This document shows positions 22,728-35,072 of a stretch of 64,000 nt of DNA, in pieces. Source of the stretch: Tricholoma matsutake (Eukaryota > Basidiomycota > Agaricomycetes > Agaricales > Tricholomataceae); NCBI GenBank assembly GCA_026075535.2, contig AP026547.1, forward strand, positions 6,448,001-6,512,000. The letters are read 5' to 3'. The first letter of the stretch is position 1, and every line of letters starts with the position of its first letter. The notes beneath the pieces are model-generated. The model had not been told where the DNA came from, made no database searches, and saw only the letters and a program-made list of their open reading frames with translations. The position numbers were made by a program, and so were the translations under genes.

Positions 22728-25270
22728 TCAAAGGAATGTCATGTATTCCTTGTCCAATAGTCCATCAGGTCGCACCCAATCAATGTGCCACTTGAGAACT
22801 TTTTGAAGTCTTATGTCTTTGGCAATCACTTTTGCGGAGCGAGGAACGGCTGCATAGTGCAGGTTCTCCTCCTCACTTAAATCCTGAGCTCCGGCGATGG
22901 TAGCGATGAAGGAGCTAGTGAGGGAAGGCACAGAGAAAGATTCCCCAGAAGGCAAGTCCTGAATCATGTGCACGAAGCCATACATGTGATCTATCCAATC
23001 CTTGAAATCATCCTCTCCTTCGTCTGGAAAATTGCCAGGCTGTGCTGGGCAATAGGAAAGACCATCGGGTCCATGGTAAGTTCCCTTGACATGAACAAGG
23101 TCGAGATGGAAAGTAAGGATTGCGACGATCCAGCAATTTACACTGGCAAAGCGTTGAATGTCTGGGTTGGCCAGCATGCCTTTAATATATTGCACATCAG
23201 TTTCTACAATGAGGTGGCAAACTCTGATTAGGAATAAGTGGAGAGTGCAAAGAGACCGAAAGAGGCCATAGATCTTGAGCTTTGGTTGTGAAAATTGCGC
23301 CTCCCACTCATTTAGTGTAATGGATCCAAGCCAATTGTAATGTCGTCGGCTCAGATTATTGACATTGCATTGACACAGTTTATATCCTACTGCGATGTAG
23401 GATGCATCGACAGTGAGAATGACAGGGGAAGACGACGAGTAATTGATCACCTTCAAAGCCGGAGAACTTAGCAGAGCACTCTTGAGGTCCTCTTGCAGTG
23501 CTATTTGTAGTTCCCCAAACTCAAATGGTGCATCCTTGCGTGAGCTTGACTAGATGATGTGCACAATGTGCAAAGTTGTGAATAAACATGCGAAGTACTC
23601 CCATAGTACCAAGGAACATGCAAACTTCAGAAAGTGTGCTACAGGGCCCCGACTTTTGGATTGCTGTGACCCTGGATTCATCTGTGATGTGACCTTCATG
23701 AGTGCAACAATGACCAATAACCCAAAATTTAGGGACACAGAGCGCAAGCTTGGTTCCTGAGAATGTCCCACCTGCATACTTCATGTGTTGAACTATGTGA
23801 TTGAGGTTTGCAAAGTGTTCCCAGACAAATCAACAGATATGAGGGTTGGCGGCGACAGTCTTGTACTTACCATTCTACAACATATAGCACAATGCTGGGC
23901 CTTTAACTGGAATGTTGTTGATATAAGGTATCGTTAAATGGGGAATTTCAGGTTGAAGGATGTGTGTAACATCGTCATGAAAGATTGGCACCGAGTTTGT
24001 CCAACCCATCGGTAAGGTGACTAGATGGAGTGCACCAAATGGTGTTTGGAAGGTGGTGTAGTCTCACAAAGACTCTGCTATAAGTCGCTCATCATAACCT
24101 ACAAATAAATCTAACATCGCACCACATGACCTTCCTGTGAACTGCTCTGCGAGATGGTCTGGGATCGGTGGAACACCAGAGTGCTTGATTGTGATGTGGT
24201 TGAGGGGTTCGAGGCTGTGAACTATGCAAAGTGACTTTCCATCCTTCTTTAGAACACAAAACCAATGTGAGTGATAGGAAGAGTTTGAGGACTCATATAC
24301 CCCCAACTCGATCTTCTTGTGAATTATCATGCAGACTTCTTCATAAAGACCTGGGGGAATAGGAATGTTACACTCAATGAATGGTATATGAGGAATTACA
24401 GGGATCTCAATATCCAGAAAGAAGTCTGAATGGGACCTTCCACGTTCCGAGTTGTCCCAAGCAAAAGCTAAGTGTTGCTTGCAGATAAAATCATGCATTA
24501 AATTGCATTCTTGAGGCCATAGGAAATCTTGATGGTTCTTGTCGATGGCATTGCGCTGCTCTTTGGTGTATCTACCTGTAGTGATAAATGGAGGAATAGT
24601 AGGTTCTAGGAGAGGCATGTCAGCAAGAGGATTGCCAGTGATATTTCACACTATTCAGAATCAAGCTGGGAGTTCTGCTGCGACTGGGCAAACTTTCAGT
24701 GTGACTGGTTTGTATTTCTTCTTGGTGGACACACCTTTTCTGGTGACAATGCTTTCAGCAAAGATTTTGGGCAAACCATTAGAGGAGAAAGTTGGAATTG
24801 GTAGAGCAACATCGATGTTGCAATGTCGTGTCTTTGCTTTTAATAGAATGTCATGAATGTCGTGGTTTGATACTATACAAGGACTAGAGTCAGACTGAAG
24901 AATAAACTAGGCTGGCAATATTTGTGAAGCTGATAAATATAAGCTGGTGAAAATGGAGGATGAGAGATCGGGACTATGAGTAGGAAGAATAGCATATGAA
25001 GAAATTGATACAGAATCCTGTCGAGGATCAAAGTCGACTACTAGTGCGATTTCTCCTTGATCATTGATCAATTCCTTGAAACTCTCTGAAAATTTATCGC
25101 TGCTGGTGGAGGGAGCAGTGCTGGCTGCAATAATTGAACTTTAAGGCGATGTTGCACTTGTCCATGAGGAATTGTTGGTATTGTCAAAACTTGATCTGAA
25201 TTTGGATCCCATATGGTGATGGTCTGGTCTTCATTCCTGTAGTTTTTGATTGCACTTTCAGTTAGAACAT
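22728..25270 (-). pseudogene. Gypsy-2 reverse transcriptase-RNase H, broken
   Basis: RT begins in 24618-24064 (IHKKIELGVYESSNSSYHSH, CVLKKDGKSLCIVHSLEPLN), continues through a stop to TPFGALHLVTLPMGWTN, and reaches the active site at about 23910-23925, which reads YINN where this family has YIDD. GAC-GAC to AAC-AAC requires two CpG to CpA changes. The connection region (23784-23521) and RNase H (23456-22728, ILTVDASYIAVGY and HLIVETDVQYIKGML) follow. Dead enzyme. Confidence 0.83.
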
Positions 25271-25277
25271 TGAAGGG

Positions 25278-28200
25278 TCATCCCATTAGAATATTGTAGG
25301 CCAGGTTGCAAATTACGTGAACCTGTAAATAAAGAGTAATCTTGCCTACATGACATGCAATATTTTGTGCTAAACCCAAGGAGCGATCGACTGCGCCATT
25401 GGCTGATTGCATGTTCAGCTGGATGGTAGGATCATAGGCGAGTCCTAAGTTATGGCAGACTGCATCTGACATAGCAATGATCTGTGACCCAGGATCAATT
25501 ACTGCTTTGATATTCTCCTGGTTGTCCACCATCATGATCATAGAGTGAAGTGCATGGGATTCCTTGGTGACTATGAGAATTTTGGGTTCCTGGCCTGGAC
25601 TTAAAGTCATGAGGTATGTCTCATAGGGGTCAGGAATGATGATCCCAGTTGATGCGAGGTTATGAGGGGCAGCCATTGCAGCCACTCTGCACATATCACT
25701 ATTGGCTTTATTGATGATAGAAGCTTGTTGCTGCATCATAACCACCAGAGTGGGTGAGTCACCAGTAATGCACTTAGGTGTTACTGCATCGCACATTTTC
25801 TGGCACATTTTGACTGAGATGCCGAGGAGCTCCTCTGAGGAAAGTGTGACTAGGGGAGTCTTCATTGACCAACTGTACACGTTGTCGAAGATTTTCGTGT
25901 TCTGGATGGGCGCAATAGTGCAATATGCTGGCTCCTTTTCTCTCATGATCTTCTCTTTCTCAGCTGGTGCAGTGAAGTTGCAATGTACTGGGAGAGCATA
26001 CAATGCCTCAGGTACATTCACGAAAGGATGAATGGGCTCCTCAACTGCTTGTGAAGCAGGAGGCTGTGGTATTTCTTCTTCAATTTTGATAATAGAGGGG
26101 ATAGGATTATCCTGAATTGGTTCTGCCTGCATTGGCTGTGATGGGGATGGAGCCTTCATTGGTTTTGTCAAATAGCGAGCACAAGGAACCTGTACTCCAT
26201 TGAAGATGGGCTTCTTCACACAAAGTGTGAGAAGTTCACATTTGAGCACAGCGATGCAGTCATCCATAGATAGCTTGAAAGCATTGGAAGTCTGACCGAC
26301 CAATCTGATCGTTGGATAAGTAGGTACTTCCACAAACATCAGCTGTACTGTATTCAGCAAAAGATGACCTTGAACAGTCTGTCCTGGGTTCCCGTGATGC
26401 CATTCCTGGATTTGTTCACCTAAGCAATTTCCAGGAATAGAGCGCAGTGGATAGCCTCCACCTGGAAGAACTATCTTCCCTTCTTGGTTTTGGCAACACT
26501 TTCCTGCTGCAATTAGTTCTTTGATTAATGGACAGCTACCAATGAAGTGACCAAGTTTTCCACAACCATTGCAGGTTCCACTACCGCTGGGTAGACCAGA
26601 GTAGGCAGGTCTCATTGCTGCATGAGCTACTGGTGCTAGGCGAGAATCAAGTGTTGCGATAATTTGTGTAGTATAGCGATTGAGCATTCCCATGAAGTCC
26701 TCCATTTTAATCGCTGGCTCTGGCACTTTTAAAATGGTTGCAGGAGGACTCGTGGCATTTGAAAGTGGAAAGGGTGGTATGTACTGCTGTGTTGGTCCAA
26801 CAAGAGGCGGCGATGCTGTTGTTGTGAAGGAAGGATGCGATGAGGCTGGGCCCCCTGTGTTGCTGAGATTAATGATTAGCTTTGCAGCGTTGAACAGCAG
26901 TGGTAATTCCCAAGGCTTGTTGACATTGCATTTCGGATTGCTAGTATACAGGTGATTCTGGACCTTGGACCACAGCTGTGGTTGGAAGCCACAGTAAAAT
27001 GACTTCGCTTGTTCGATCAGCAAAGTGTAGCCTTTGCTGATAAGGAAGTTCAAGATGGTATAGAAGTTGTGATAGTAGCTAGTTAGATCCTCTATGGTAT
27101 AAATACCAATGCGCACTCGTTCGCCAAGTAGGCGATCTAAATTGTTCAGCATCCATCGCAAGTCATCTACTGCTCCTGGGTAGCTGTTACAATTTTCCTT
27201 GTAACTCATGGAACCCGATGCACCCGACGATCCCCTCCAGACAGGAGGCACCCCTTGATTCATGCCTAGGGCATGTCCTTGACATCAGACACACACACGA
27301 TGCATGCTGACTGCATGCATTCGATCCCCTTCCCATGGAAGGCACCCTTGATGCATAGTGACTCCATGCACCCAAACCCACTCCCACACATGCTGTGATA
27401 TGACAGCCCCCTGACATGAGGTCCATGACGTTGGACTCTCACAATCAACATGCTGCGCCGCAGCACTCCGTGACATTGGACGCCTCATGCAAGGCATGAG
27501 GTCTATTGTTTCTATTCTTACTTGATATGCATCTATCTTTCCGATTGGATGATAAGGACCTCCCTCGTAGTATAAGTACTGCAACTCATAGTAGGGATGT
27601 CCTTAGTTTAGATCTAGGCAATCTACAGCCTTAACTTGTGAACTCACAAACTTACTCAAAACCACTAAGGAAGCCCCTTAGTGCGTGAACCTGAACGACT
27701 CTACGCAGAAGGCCTGCTAGAGTGCACTATCTCTCTTACGTCGGACGCTCCGAGTAAGACTAGTGCAGAACGACTCGTCAAGGAAGCACCTCGTCGAACG
27801 ACATCGACTAGATCGAGTAGTTGAGGCTTCACCCTTAACAGTAGCACTTGACTATTTTGTCCCACCACTGTATATAGGTGTGGGTGGCAGTGAACTCTGG
27901 AAGGGACTGCCAGAAGTCAGTTGATTTGACCTCGACATAGCGACAAGTGTGTGCCTTCTGTTCAGTACTGTCTGTTATGTTACAGGTGGTGAATAATGTT
28001 TCTAATTCAGTGAAATATTGCTTCAGTTCTTGTGGCTGGTCAGCAACAAACTTTGGAGCTGTGTGCTCTGTTTGTGCAGGCATGGTTTGGACATGTCCTG
28101 GGGCAGCCTGGGCTGCAATGGGTTGTACTGGATTAATATTAGCCATGGTATTCAAGGGGTTAAACAGGAGATAGTTGTGCAATGACTGTGATGTTGGGAA

Positions 28201-28410
28201 TACTAAAGGTGGTAACTGTGAGGTCAAAGCTGTACATCGTGATCTCCTATATGCAAGAGGGGTGAATACTGCAGTACAAAGGGTATATCTATCAGAGTCA
28301 TCTGATGTATGTGATGTTGATTCTGCTAAATGACTATTATCTCCAGCTTGAACAAAGAGTTGTCATGTCTCATCACTGTCGGAATGGATGTCGGAAGATG
28401 AGTTGCTTGC
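25278..28410 (-). pseudogene. gag: Gypsy-2 gag and aspartic protease, split by a solo LTR
   Basis: Gag begins near 28410; MANINPVQPIAAQ lies at about 28146. The gag segment QYFTELETLFTTCNITDSTE to WWDKIVKCY ends at 27847. It is interrupted by an LTR (27185-27841) and resumes as PGAVDDLRWMLNNLDRLLGE in exactly the same frame when one copy of the GTAGC target site is removed. Further down are a CCHC knuckle (CNGCGKLGHFIGSC, about 26555) and a retropepsin-like domain (AVIDPGSQIIAMSDAVCHNL, about 25500) with an intact D-x-G-S loop. The 661-codon open stretch to 25278 is the longest undamaged piece of this element. Confidence 0.83.
27185..27841 (+). repeat. 657-bp solo LTR (probably Ty1/copia type) inserted in Gypsy-2 gag
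   Basis: Starts TGTTACAATTTTCC and ends CACCCTTAACA, giving TG...CA termini with a TGTTA/TAACA inverted repeat. It is flanked by the 5-bp duplication GTAGC (27180-27184 and 27842-27846). A TATA-like motif (GTAGTATAAGTACTGC) near 27570 suggests plus orientation. It has no internal element genes, so it is a solo LTR left by recombination. The copia assignment is a guess from length and composition. Confidence 0.8.
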
Positions 28411-28469
28411 TGACCTGAGGGATGGCAAAGGCGGTCCTGACAAAATCTTTGCAATCCCTTGTGGTGGGC

Positions 28470-29150
28470 TCCAATTTGATAGTTGTTCTGTGCCTCTAGC
28501 CTAAGAGAAACAACAAAACAATGAATGCGAGTTATGGGTGCAAAGGTCTCAGTGATGCCTTGTTAGTAAATTGCAGACAAAGATATAAAAGAGAAATGAA
28601 TAATAAAGTCTGCTCAGCATAGACCGCGATGTGCAGCGATGTTCCTAGCGATAAATAAGGGTGATGAGTGAAGTGAAGGGCTTTTTAGTTTCTAACTGTG
28701 AGAGGGGAATTTAATCATTGTATTCTTCTCTGACTTTCTACTATGAACAGGGGGGGCTTTTATACTATAAATCCTGAATACCTAATATATACTATGAATC
28801 ATGATATGATCAAAATTAATAAAACAAACCTGTGTTTAAGGCTAGCCTGCTGTGTTATTATATTGAAGGAGGGACTAGACTGGAAGAAGTGGAATGTGGT
28901 CACAGGACCCTAGGTAACATAGATAAGACTAAGGTCAATCCAAAATGAAGGCCTGTCAAAAGTCAGCACCATATCCGAAGGCAGTGTGTGAACTTTTTGC
29001 TGTATTGAAAATATCGCCAAAGTCGCTATGTCACAGAATGTTGAAGTATGTCACTGGAGTAATCGGAACATCGCAGAAGGGTCATAGGACACCAGGGGTA
29101 TACCACAGAATACTACAGTGTGCTGGATGAAAGGAAGGAATGATGGTTGG
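28470..29150 (-). repeat. Gypsy-2 5' LTR-like region
   Basis: Non-coding segment upstream of gag. It holds a TATA-like box (TATAGTATAAAAGCC near 28760 on the minus strand), and near 28465 the sequence TGGAGCCCACCACAAGG, which could be the tRNA primer-binding site that follows a 5' LTR. The outer boundary with Gypsy-1b (28950-29220) is uncertain because no second copy was found. Confidence 0.5.
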
Positions 29151-29169
29151 CAGGCTAAAAACATAAAAA

Positions 29170-30759
29170 ATAGGCAGATCTGTGCCTAGGGCTGTGCAAG
29201 GCGTATCAGTGGGATGGACACCAGCTCATTGTAACCTCCCCGGTACACCAGTTGACCTCTGGGTTATGGTCTTGAAGCCATGGATAGCCCAAGATCACCG
29301 ATATATTTCCATGGTAGTTTGCACTCCCATGATTTAACTTTGGGGTGTGGGGCAGAGGGAGAGATAGGAAGAGCAGGTACATCTTCAGCCAACTTCAAAG
29401 GGTCAGAGAGGGAAACAGTCATGGAATTAGATTCATCCTCTGGGGGTTCAACTGACAAAACTTCAAAGTGGTTATGGACAGCCAGTGAGGGCATATGATT
29501 CACTCACTACAAATAGAAAAATCCTGCTCCTCTACAACTTCTGACTTGATCTTCTCTGCAACCTGATCCTTTGCTTCCTCAACATCTACAAGCACCAACA
29601 GGTCCTGGAGGAGTTCATCCCACCCCTCAGGTGTGAGCATACAGATATCCTGGCAATGGGGACACACTCTAGCCATGTGTCTGATCCCTCCACAGTGGTA
29701 GCAGAGATCCAGTCTGCATGCATGACTGTGGGCTGTATTGACATCCATCGGTATGGGGGCACTCATGGCTGGTGTGGGAGTGGGTCAAACAGGAAGAGTA
29801 TTAGGATGAGGAGGGTTTCAGTTGAGGGTGTGGGGTGCATGAGTGGTGGTGGGAGCCTGGAAGGCCACGTTAAATGCTGCATTTGTGAGTTGGTTCTCAT
29901 CACAGAGGAAAGCAGCCTCATACCAAGCATAAATATTATTGTCTGCAGGGTGCCCTTCCAGCATCTGTGCAATCTGATCCTGAATTTCCCTGTTGAGACC
30001 ACATTAAAACTTCACCACCATGGGTAACCCACTCCCATACCCTGCTGTGTCCACCAAATCCCTAAACTTGTCAATGTAGTCATCCACCAATTGATGTGCT
30101 TGATGGTATGAGGATGACTCGAGCTGTGTCACAGCTTGTTGGCACTCATTGAGGGGGCAGAAGTATCACACAAACTCTGCTCAGAAATCCCCCCATGTAG
30201 AGAAGGGCAAAGAGCCAGTTTCCTTGGTCTGGCATAGGATGTTGTCCATGTAGGTATAGGTGCACTCAGATTTCATGTATGTAAATGCCCAATAAATTTT
30301 TGCAGCCTCATCCACAAATTGTTCAGGCCATAGACTGATATATAACTCATAAGAGTTGAGGAAGGCATGACCCTGGGCATGTGCACCATTAAATTTGGTG
30401 GGGGCACATGGTTTTATCAAGGCACGTGCGTCATCGTTGAGTGTGTTCTGAGTGGTGGAGGAGGAAATGTTGGGTATAGAACTAAGCTGTAGGGTCCTAA
30501 CAAAGTCTTCAATAGGAGTTTTAAGTGAGTCCATTTGTGCACACATTCCAGTAATGTTGCATTCAAGCATGTCAAGGTGCTCAGATGTGTCCATGGCGCT
30601 AGGGGGTGCATTAAGCAAAAATGGTGGCACACTGAAGGCAGGAGTCTTGGGAACAGTGTGTAGGGAGTCTATGGAGCTCTGGGAAGTGTTGTCCACTCTG
30701 TACCTGCCTATCTTGGGCAGCACATTCACAATTTTGGGCCTTAGAAGAGAGTTTTCTAC
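29170..30759 (-). pseudogene. gag: Gypsy-1b gag and start of protease, decayed
   Basis: Directly inside the 5' LTR. 30786-30181 contains the capsid-like region (FNGAHAQGHAFLNSYELYIS, WPEQFVDEAAKIYWAFTYMK). Intervening frames are broken. A CCHC knuckle CYHCGGIRHMARVC lies at about 29690. 29503-29264 is the Ser/Pro-rich linker, and the broken retropepsin end is readable as GYPWLQDHNPEVNW near 29260. The sequence then passes into Gypsy-2. It gives the gag end of the family whose pol is seen in Gypsy-1. Confidence 0.75.
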
Positions 30760-31178
30760 TATAAGGGCAACCTTAGCCTCTAGCAAAGGGAATCCAAAGT
30801 TAATATATTACTACATAGTACAGGCAATTCAGGCGCACCTAGCAAAAGGGAATCTGAAGAGAAAACTCTAAGGAACCCTTTGCCAATGTCCAGTATATGT
30901 GAAGATAGGCAAAATCAAATAGTAGTATAAAAATAGAAAAAGTGGATAAGCACACAGATCAATGTAGATTGATCACAGATCATGGGAAATGTTGGAAGGG
31001 GACTCCGCCTCTAAATATAAAGTGTCAACATGCACACACAAGCCAAAAAGGGAAAATAAATAATAAAATAAGGGAAAATCATTGAAAATGTGAAATGGAA
31101 GGAGGTAAGACTGGGAAAAATGTGGGACAAACACAGAAAATTAGAGAAACACCTAGGGCACTCTCCAGTCCCCTTACA
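30760..31178 (-). repeat. Gypsy-1b 5' LTR (419 bp)
   Basis: Same orientation and near-identical to 16023-16438. Outer flank ACCAC (31179-31183) equals the flank of the other LTR. Confidence 0.92.
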
Positions 31179-31183
31179 ACCAC

Positions 31184-32953
31184 AGTGACAGGTTTTTACC
31201 ATGGTCTGTAATGAAACACCACAGATGTGACACCATGTATATACACCATGGTTTTGACAATATTTTTGCCTTGTGTATTTGATGTTCTATGTTGTTAAAC
31301 ACCCTGCATTTGTATTGTATAACCCCCTAACTTAACTACACCCCTGGTATACAACCTACAGATTTTTGTAAATTTGACAAAGGGGGGCTTATATTACCAT
31401 TTTCCATTATTTGTAATTATTGATTTATCTTTGCATGCAAAAAAAAGACACCATTGCTCATCTTGAGCAGCAGATGGATTTATTTACTTAATAATGCTAT
31501 ACATTACAAATCTATCTCACTGTGAGCAAGACAGCAGGGGGCAAGGGGTGGTGGCATTGTGTGTGTCCTTGCCTGGTAGCCACCCCCTCCCACTCCCCCT
31601 CCCTCATGGCAGTGGATGGGGCTGCTGCTGTGGTGGTGGTGGTGGTGGTGGTTGGCCCCCCCTCCTTGTCATTGTCATTGTTGCATTGTTGCAACCACCC
31701 TACAAACAGGAGCTTGTAAGGGTGGGTGCCATGTCGTCCCTCCTCATCATCGTCTGATGCACCAGCCTTCTTCCCTACAAGCAGTTGCTCATAACAGAGG
31801 GGTCTGGTGCCATGGGTGTTGTTGTCCAGTGTTGGTGCTGGTGCTTGGTCACCCACCATGTCATCAGGTGCCATTGGGGGCCATTGTCATCCTCATTCCA
31901 CCCACCATCCACCCCATGAGCAGTTGCATGGGGCTGTGGGTGGTGCATTGTTCAGTCATTCTTGGGCCCTGGTACTCATCATTTGCATGAAAAAAAAGAA
32001 AAAGAACAGAAAACAAATTCCTTATGGCCCAAGAGACATTGATGTCTCCTGGGTCCTCATTCCCACTCCCCTTGTCTTTTGTCCTCCTGTCCCCAATGTC
32101 ATCCCCCCATAAGAAAAAAAGACAGAAAGAAAGAAAAAATACCTGGGGCTCAATTGATGGGGTATTGTCATTTGAGCCCCCCCATTGTTTCCCCCTTGTC
32201 TGACCTTGTCCCTGGTGACCCTGCCTCATCATCATCATCATCATCATCATCATCCCCTCCTCATTGCTCTCCACTTCCACCCTGTAAGCAGTTGCCCATG
32301 GCAGTGGTTTAGGGTGCTGCTGTGGTCATCATTGTTGTCCTGGTGCTGCTGTGGTAGTGGTGGTGGTGGTTTATCATCATCATCTGGTCCATGCCCTGGA
32401 CCTGGTTGACTTGGCTGTCATTGACCTTGTTGTTCTTGTCCCCTCATCACCCTTATTGTTCTTGTCATTCTTGTTGCCCTCATCATTCTCATCGCCCTCA
32501 TTGTCCCATTGTTCTTGCAGTCCTCATCATTGGTGATGGGTCATAGATGGTGGGGATGTGGTGGCCCTCTGATCATCCCCTCTTCATTGTCCTCCCCATT
32601 GTCACTTTTATCCACCATCTCTGTCTTTGTCAAGTAGTACAAAACACTGATCTAGAAAAAAGAACAGTTAGTTAATTGAAACAAACAAACAACTTACCAT
32701 TTTCAAGCTGAAACACTGTAATCTAGCAAAGAGAACATTTATTTTGTTGAAAAATACAAAAAACTTACATCAATACCTGTGACACTGCCAAAATGGGTGC
32801 AGTATGTAGTGTGGGTGGCAGAACTCGGCGGAACCATCAATGACTATGAGACAAATTCATACTGCTGGTTGACCATTAGGCAGCCATTCCCTTTGTTGAC
32901 ATCAGTCCTTCTACATTCCAAGTTGGCTGAGCCCTAGAATGATTGTCAACAGC
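31184..32953. other. Low-complexity intergenic stretch rich in hairpin modules
   Basis: 31184-31490 holds nothing I recognise. 31490-32640 is built from GT/CA-rich low-complexity DNA with AGCAGTTGC modules (31780, 31910, 32290), a GGCCCAAGAGACATTGATG-type hairpin near 32027 and a CAT triplet run at 32227-32256. Open frames here are repetitive (poly-Val, His, Ser) and not credible as proteins. 32640-32953 is AT-rich and featureless until element C. Confidence 0.5.
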
Positions 32954-33246
32954 TAAGGAGTGACATGGGTATGCATGGGTATGGGTACAGGTATGGGATT
33001 GCCATACCTGGGCAACACCATACCCTTTTCCATGGTGTTATGGGTATATGCCAGTATGCCGGTACCGGCATTTTGGTCAGGTGAGTGATCATCTGACCTT
33101 GTTGATTCACTCACAATGCTCTAATGTTAGACTACAGAACAATCCATGACCCCCAACCACTGCTGTGAGCAACTGCTCATGGGGTGAAAGTGGGGAGCTC
33201 TGATGACCAGGAAGCGATGAAAAATGGCCGCATTGCACAGGGAACA

Positions 33247-33346
33247 GGCCCAAATGATGTTTAATGTCATTTGGGCCATAGGTATCTGTTTATTCTTTTT
33301 GTTCTTGTTTTTCACAACTAACTAATGTTTTTATATTTATTTTTAG
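33247..33346 (+). other. Hairpin-plus-intron cassette in element C
   Basis: GGCCCAAATGATG...CATTTGGGCC (33247-33277) forms a stem-loop. Five bases on is a 65-nt sequence with donor GTATCT (33282), branch-like CTAAC/CTAAT and acceptor TTTTTAG (33346). Confidence 0.6.
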
Positions 33347-33454
33347 GTTCTGATACTACCCAGTGATGAAAACAATGGGCAAGAACAGCACCCCAACTGC
33401 CACCATGAGCAACTGCTCTTGGGGTGGAAACAGGGAGCTAAAAGTAACAGCAAT

Positions 33455-33622
33455 GCAATAACAACAACAACAACAACAACAACAATGACAACACAACAAC
33501 AATGACAACACAACAACAACAACAACAACAACAACAACACAACACAACAACAACAACAACACAACAACAACACAACACAACAACAACAACAACACAACAA
33601 CAACAACAACAACAACAACAAC
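33455..33622. repeat. (CAA)n microsatellite
   Basis: About 170 bp of CAA units with occasional CA or TGA interruptions. The Val/Leu-rich open frames on the minus strand are artefacts of it. Confidence 0.95.
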
Positions 33623-33623
33623 A

Positions 33624-33965
33624 TTCTCGGTGACTACAGGCAGCACCCCTCCCTCTCCCTCACTGCAAATGCCAGTGGGGGGGTGTCTCATTTTGTTCTC
33701 GGTGACTACAGGCAGCACCCCTCCCTCTCCCTCACTGCAAATGCCAGTGGGGGGGTTTCTCATTTTGTTCTCGGTGACTACAGGCAGCACCCCCCCCCTC
33801 TCTTGCTGCAAACGTGAGAGGGGGGGTTCTCATTTTGTTCTTGACAACTACAGGCAGCACCCCCCCTCCCTCACCCCAAACACGAGAGGGGGGTTTCTCA
33901 TTTGTTCTTGGTGACTACAGGCAGCACCCCTCTCTTGCTCCAAATGCAAGAGGAGGTGTTTCTTT
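33624..33965 (+). repeat. Five tandem 67-72-bp GC-hairpin repeats
   Basis: Units start at 33624, 33696, 33768, 33838 and 33905. Each has a conserved part (TTCTCGGTGACTACAGGCAG) and a C-run/G-run stem around TTGCTGCAAACGTGAG-like loops, so every unit can fold. The same unit occurs inverted in elements A (56044-56235) and B (59775-60055). Confidence 0.85.
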
Positions 33966-35072
33966 TTCTATATATTAATTTAATGTGATTAGATGCTTAA
34001 ATTATATATTTATGTAAAACCCATAAATAGCCATGATAACCCATGACAACCCATGGATAACACCATACCCCTACCCATGCAGGTACAGTGTTCACAGGTA
34101 TGGGTATGGGTGCAGCAAAATTTACCTGGGGGTTACCCATGACACTCCCTATCAACAGCAAGCATCTCAATATCTTGCCATCCAGGGACCTCACCCTGAT
34201 CAATCCAATCTAATTCCTCAAAGTTATATACTTCACCATCGAGAACCTCTGCACCATCGGCATCTGGTAGTGCTTCCTTGTTCAACTCTTTCTCAAATTC
34301 ATCAAACTCCTTTTCCAGTTCATCAATGGAGAAATCCTCTGGATCATTGAAGAAATCATCATTGGGTTTCAAAGAAACTGCGAGCAGAGATACATAGGAG
34401 GATGTCGATTCAACCTCTTCAGCAAGTTCAACATTGATTCCTTTTGTAGCATGGGTATGCATATGGTTGTGGTGATGGTGAGTGGACTTAGCTGCCTGAT
34501 CCCATTGATAAATGTGATATGAATAGTTGGCATGAAGTTTACCCAAAGTATCAAATGTATCCACTGATAGGTTGCATTGTTTTGGAGTTTGAGTACCTCT
34601 GAGTGCAGAGAACAGTCATTCCACATCTGCAGAATGGGGAACAACTGAGAGGAGAATGATAGCAAGGGACTGGAGTGGGTGTGATGCAGGTTTGATTGGG
34701 AGGCTTTCCCACCAGTTGAGCCCATCTGCCTGTCTGCCTGTAAATGGCCCTTTATAGTGGCAGTACTGCTTAAGATCTTCCACTAAACAAGAAGCTTTTT
34801 CTTGGCTCCACCTCCATTGATGTGCAATCTTGAGTGAAGCTTGGACCATGAACTGAAATGAGTGGCCACTAGCAGCCTGGGAGATTGCGAGTTACTGAGT
34901 GAGAGGGTGGAGGAATAGGGAGTACTTTACACTCCCCCACCTATTCCGGTTGGATTCCGGTTTGTCTGGCTGGAATTTCTGGAATTTCTGGAATCTGGTG
35001 GAATTTTTTTTGTATGTAGTTTTCCCTATGCAGCACGATTCCAGTTGGAATAAGGATCCAATTTACAGCCAG

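Larger units (their letters stand above)
21419..29150 (-). mobile_element. Gypsy-2: different Ty3/gypsy element nested in Gypsy-1b, 3' LTR not found
   Basis: Minus-strand order: LTR-like segment (29150-28470), gag with zinc knuckle, protease, RT, RNase H, integrase and an acidic C-terminal tail ending at 21419. Its sequence is unlike Gypsy-1, and it has no chromodomain that I can see. A direct LTR partner was not recognised in 19276-21418, so the 3' end may be deleted or too diverged. Its gag is split by a 657-bp solo LTR. Confidence 0.8.
16023..31178 (-). mobile_element. Gypsy-1b: second copy of the Gypsy-1 family, expanded by nested insertions
   Basis: Two LTRs in the same orientation, 416 and 419 bp, bound the element; ACCAC at 16018-16022 and again at 31179-31183 is a 5-bp target duplication, showing they are two ends of one insertion although 14.3 kb apart. 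Reading on the minus strand: 5' LTR, gag and zinc knuckle, protease remnant, then foreign DNA, then the distal RT, RNase H, integrase and chromodomain, and the 3' LTR. The N-terminal half of RT is missing. The foreign DNA (18790-29150) contains Gypsy-2, a MITE and an antisense pseudogene. Confidence 0.87.
32956..34149 (+). mobile_element. Element C: 1194-bp TIR element (A/B/C family), inverted relative to A and B
   Basis: Ends AGGAGTGACATGGG and (inverted) GGGAGTGTCATGGG, flanked by TA at 32954-32955 and 34150-34151. Subterminal GGTATGGGTA / TACCCATAC repeats follow both ends. Inside: a GGCCCAAA hairpin with intron-like sequence (33247-33346), GAGCAACTGCTC palindromes (about 33169 and 33406), a CAA microsatellite and five GC-rich hairpin repeats. 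It interrupts the hAT gene just before its stop; removing C with one TA gives a continuous end (EMLAVDSC, stop). No protein-coding capacity. Confidence 0.82.

Noticed and set aside
33343..33811. Long Val/Leu-rich open frames on the minus strand
   Set aside because: They are translations of the (CAA)n microsatellite and GC-hairpin repeats; no start context, domain or conservation.
33624..33965. CRISPR-like array
   Set aside because: Units are near-identical along their full length with no unique spacers, and the genome is eukaryotic; it is an ordinary tandem repeat.
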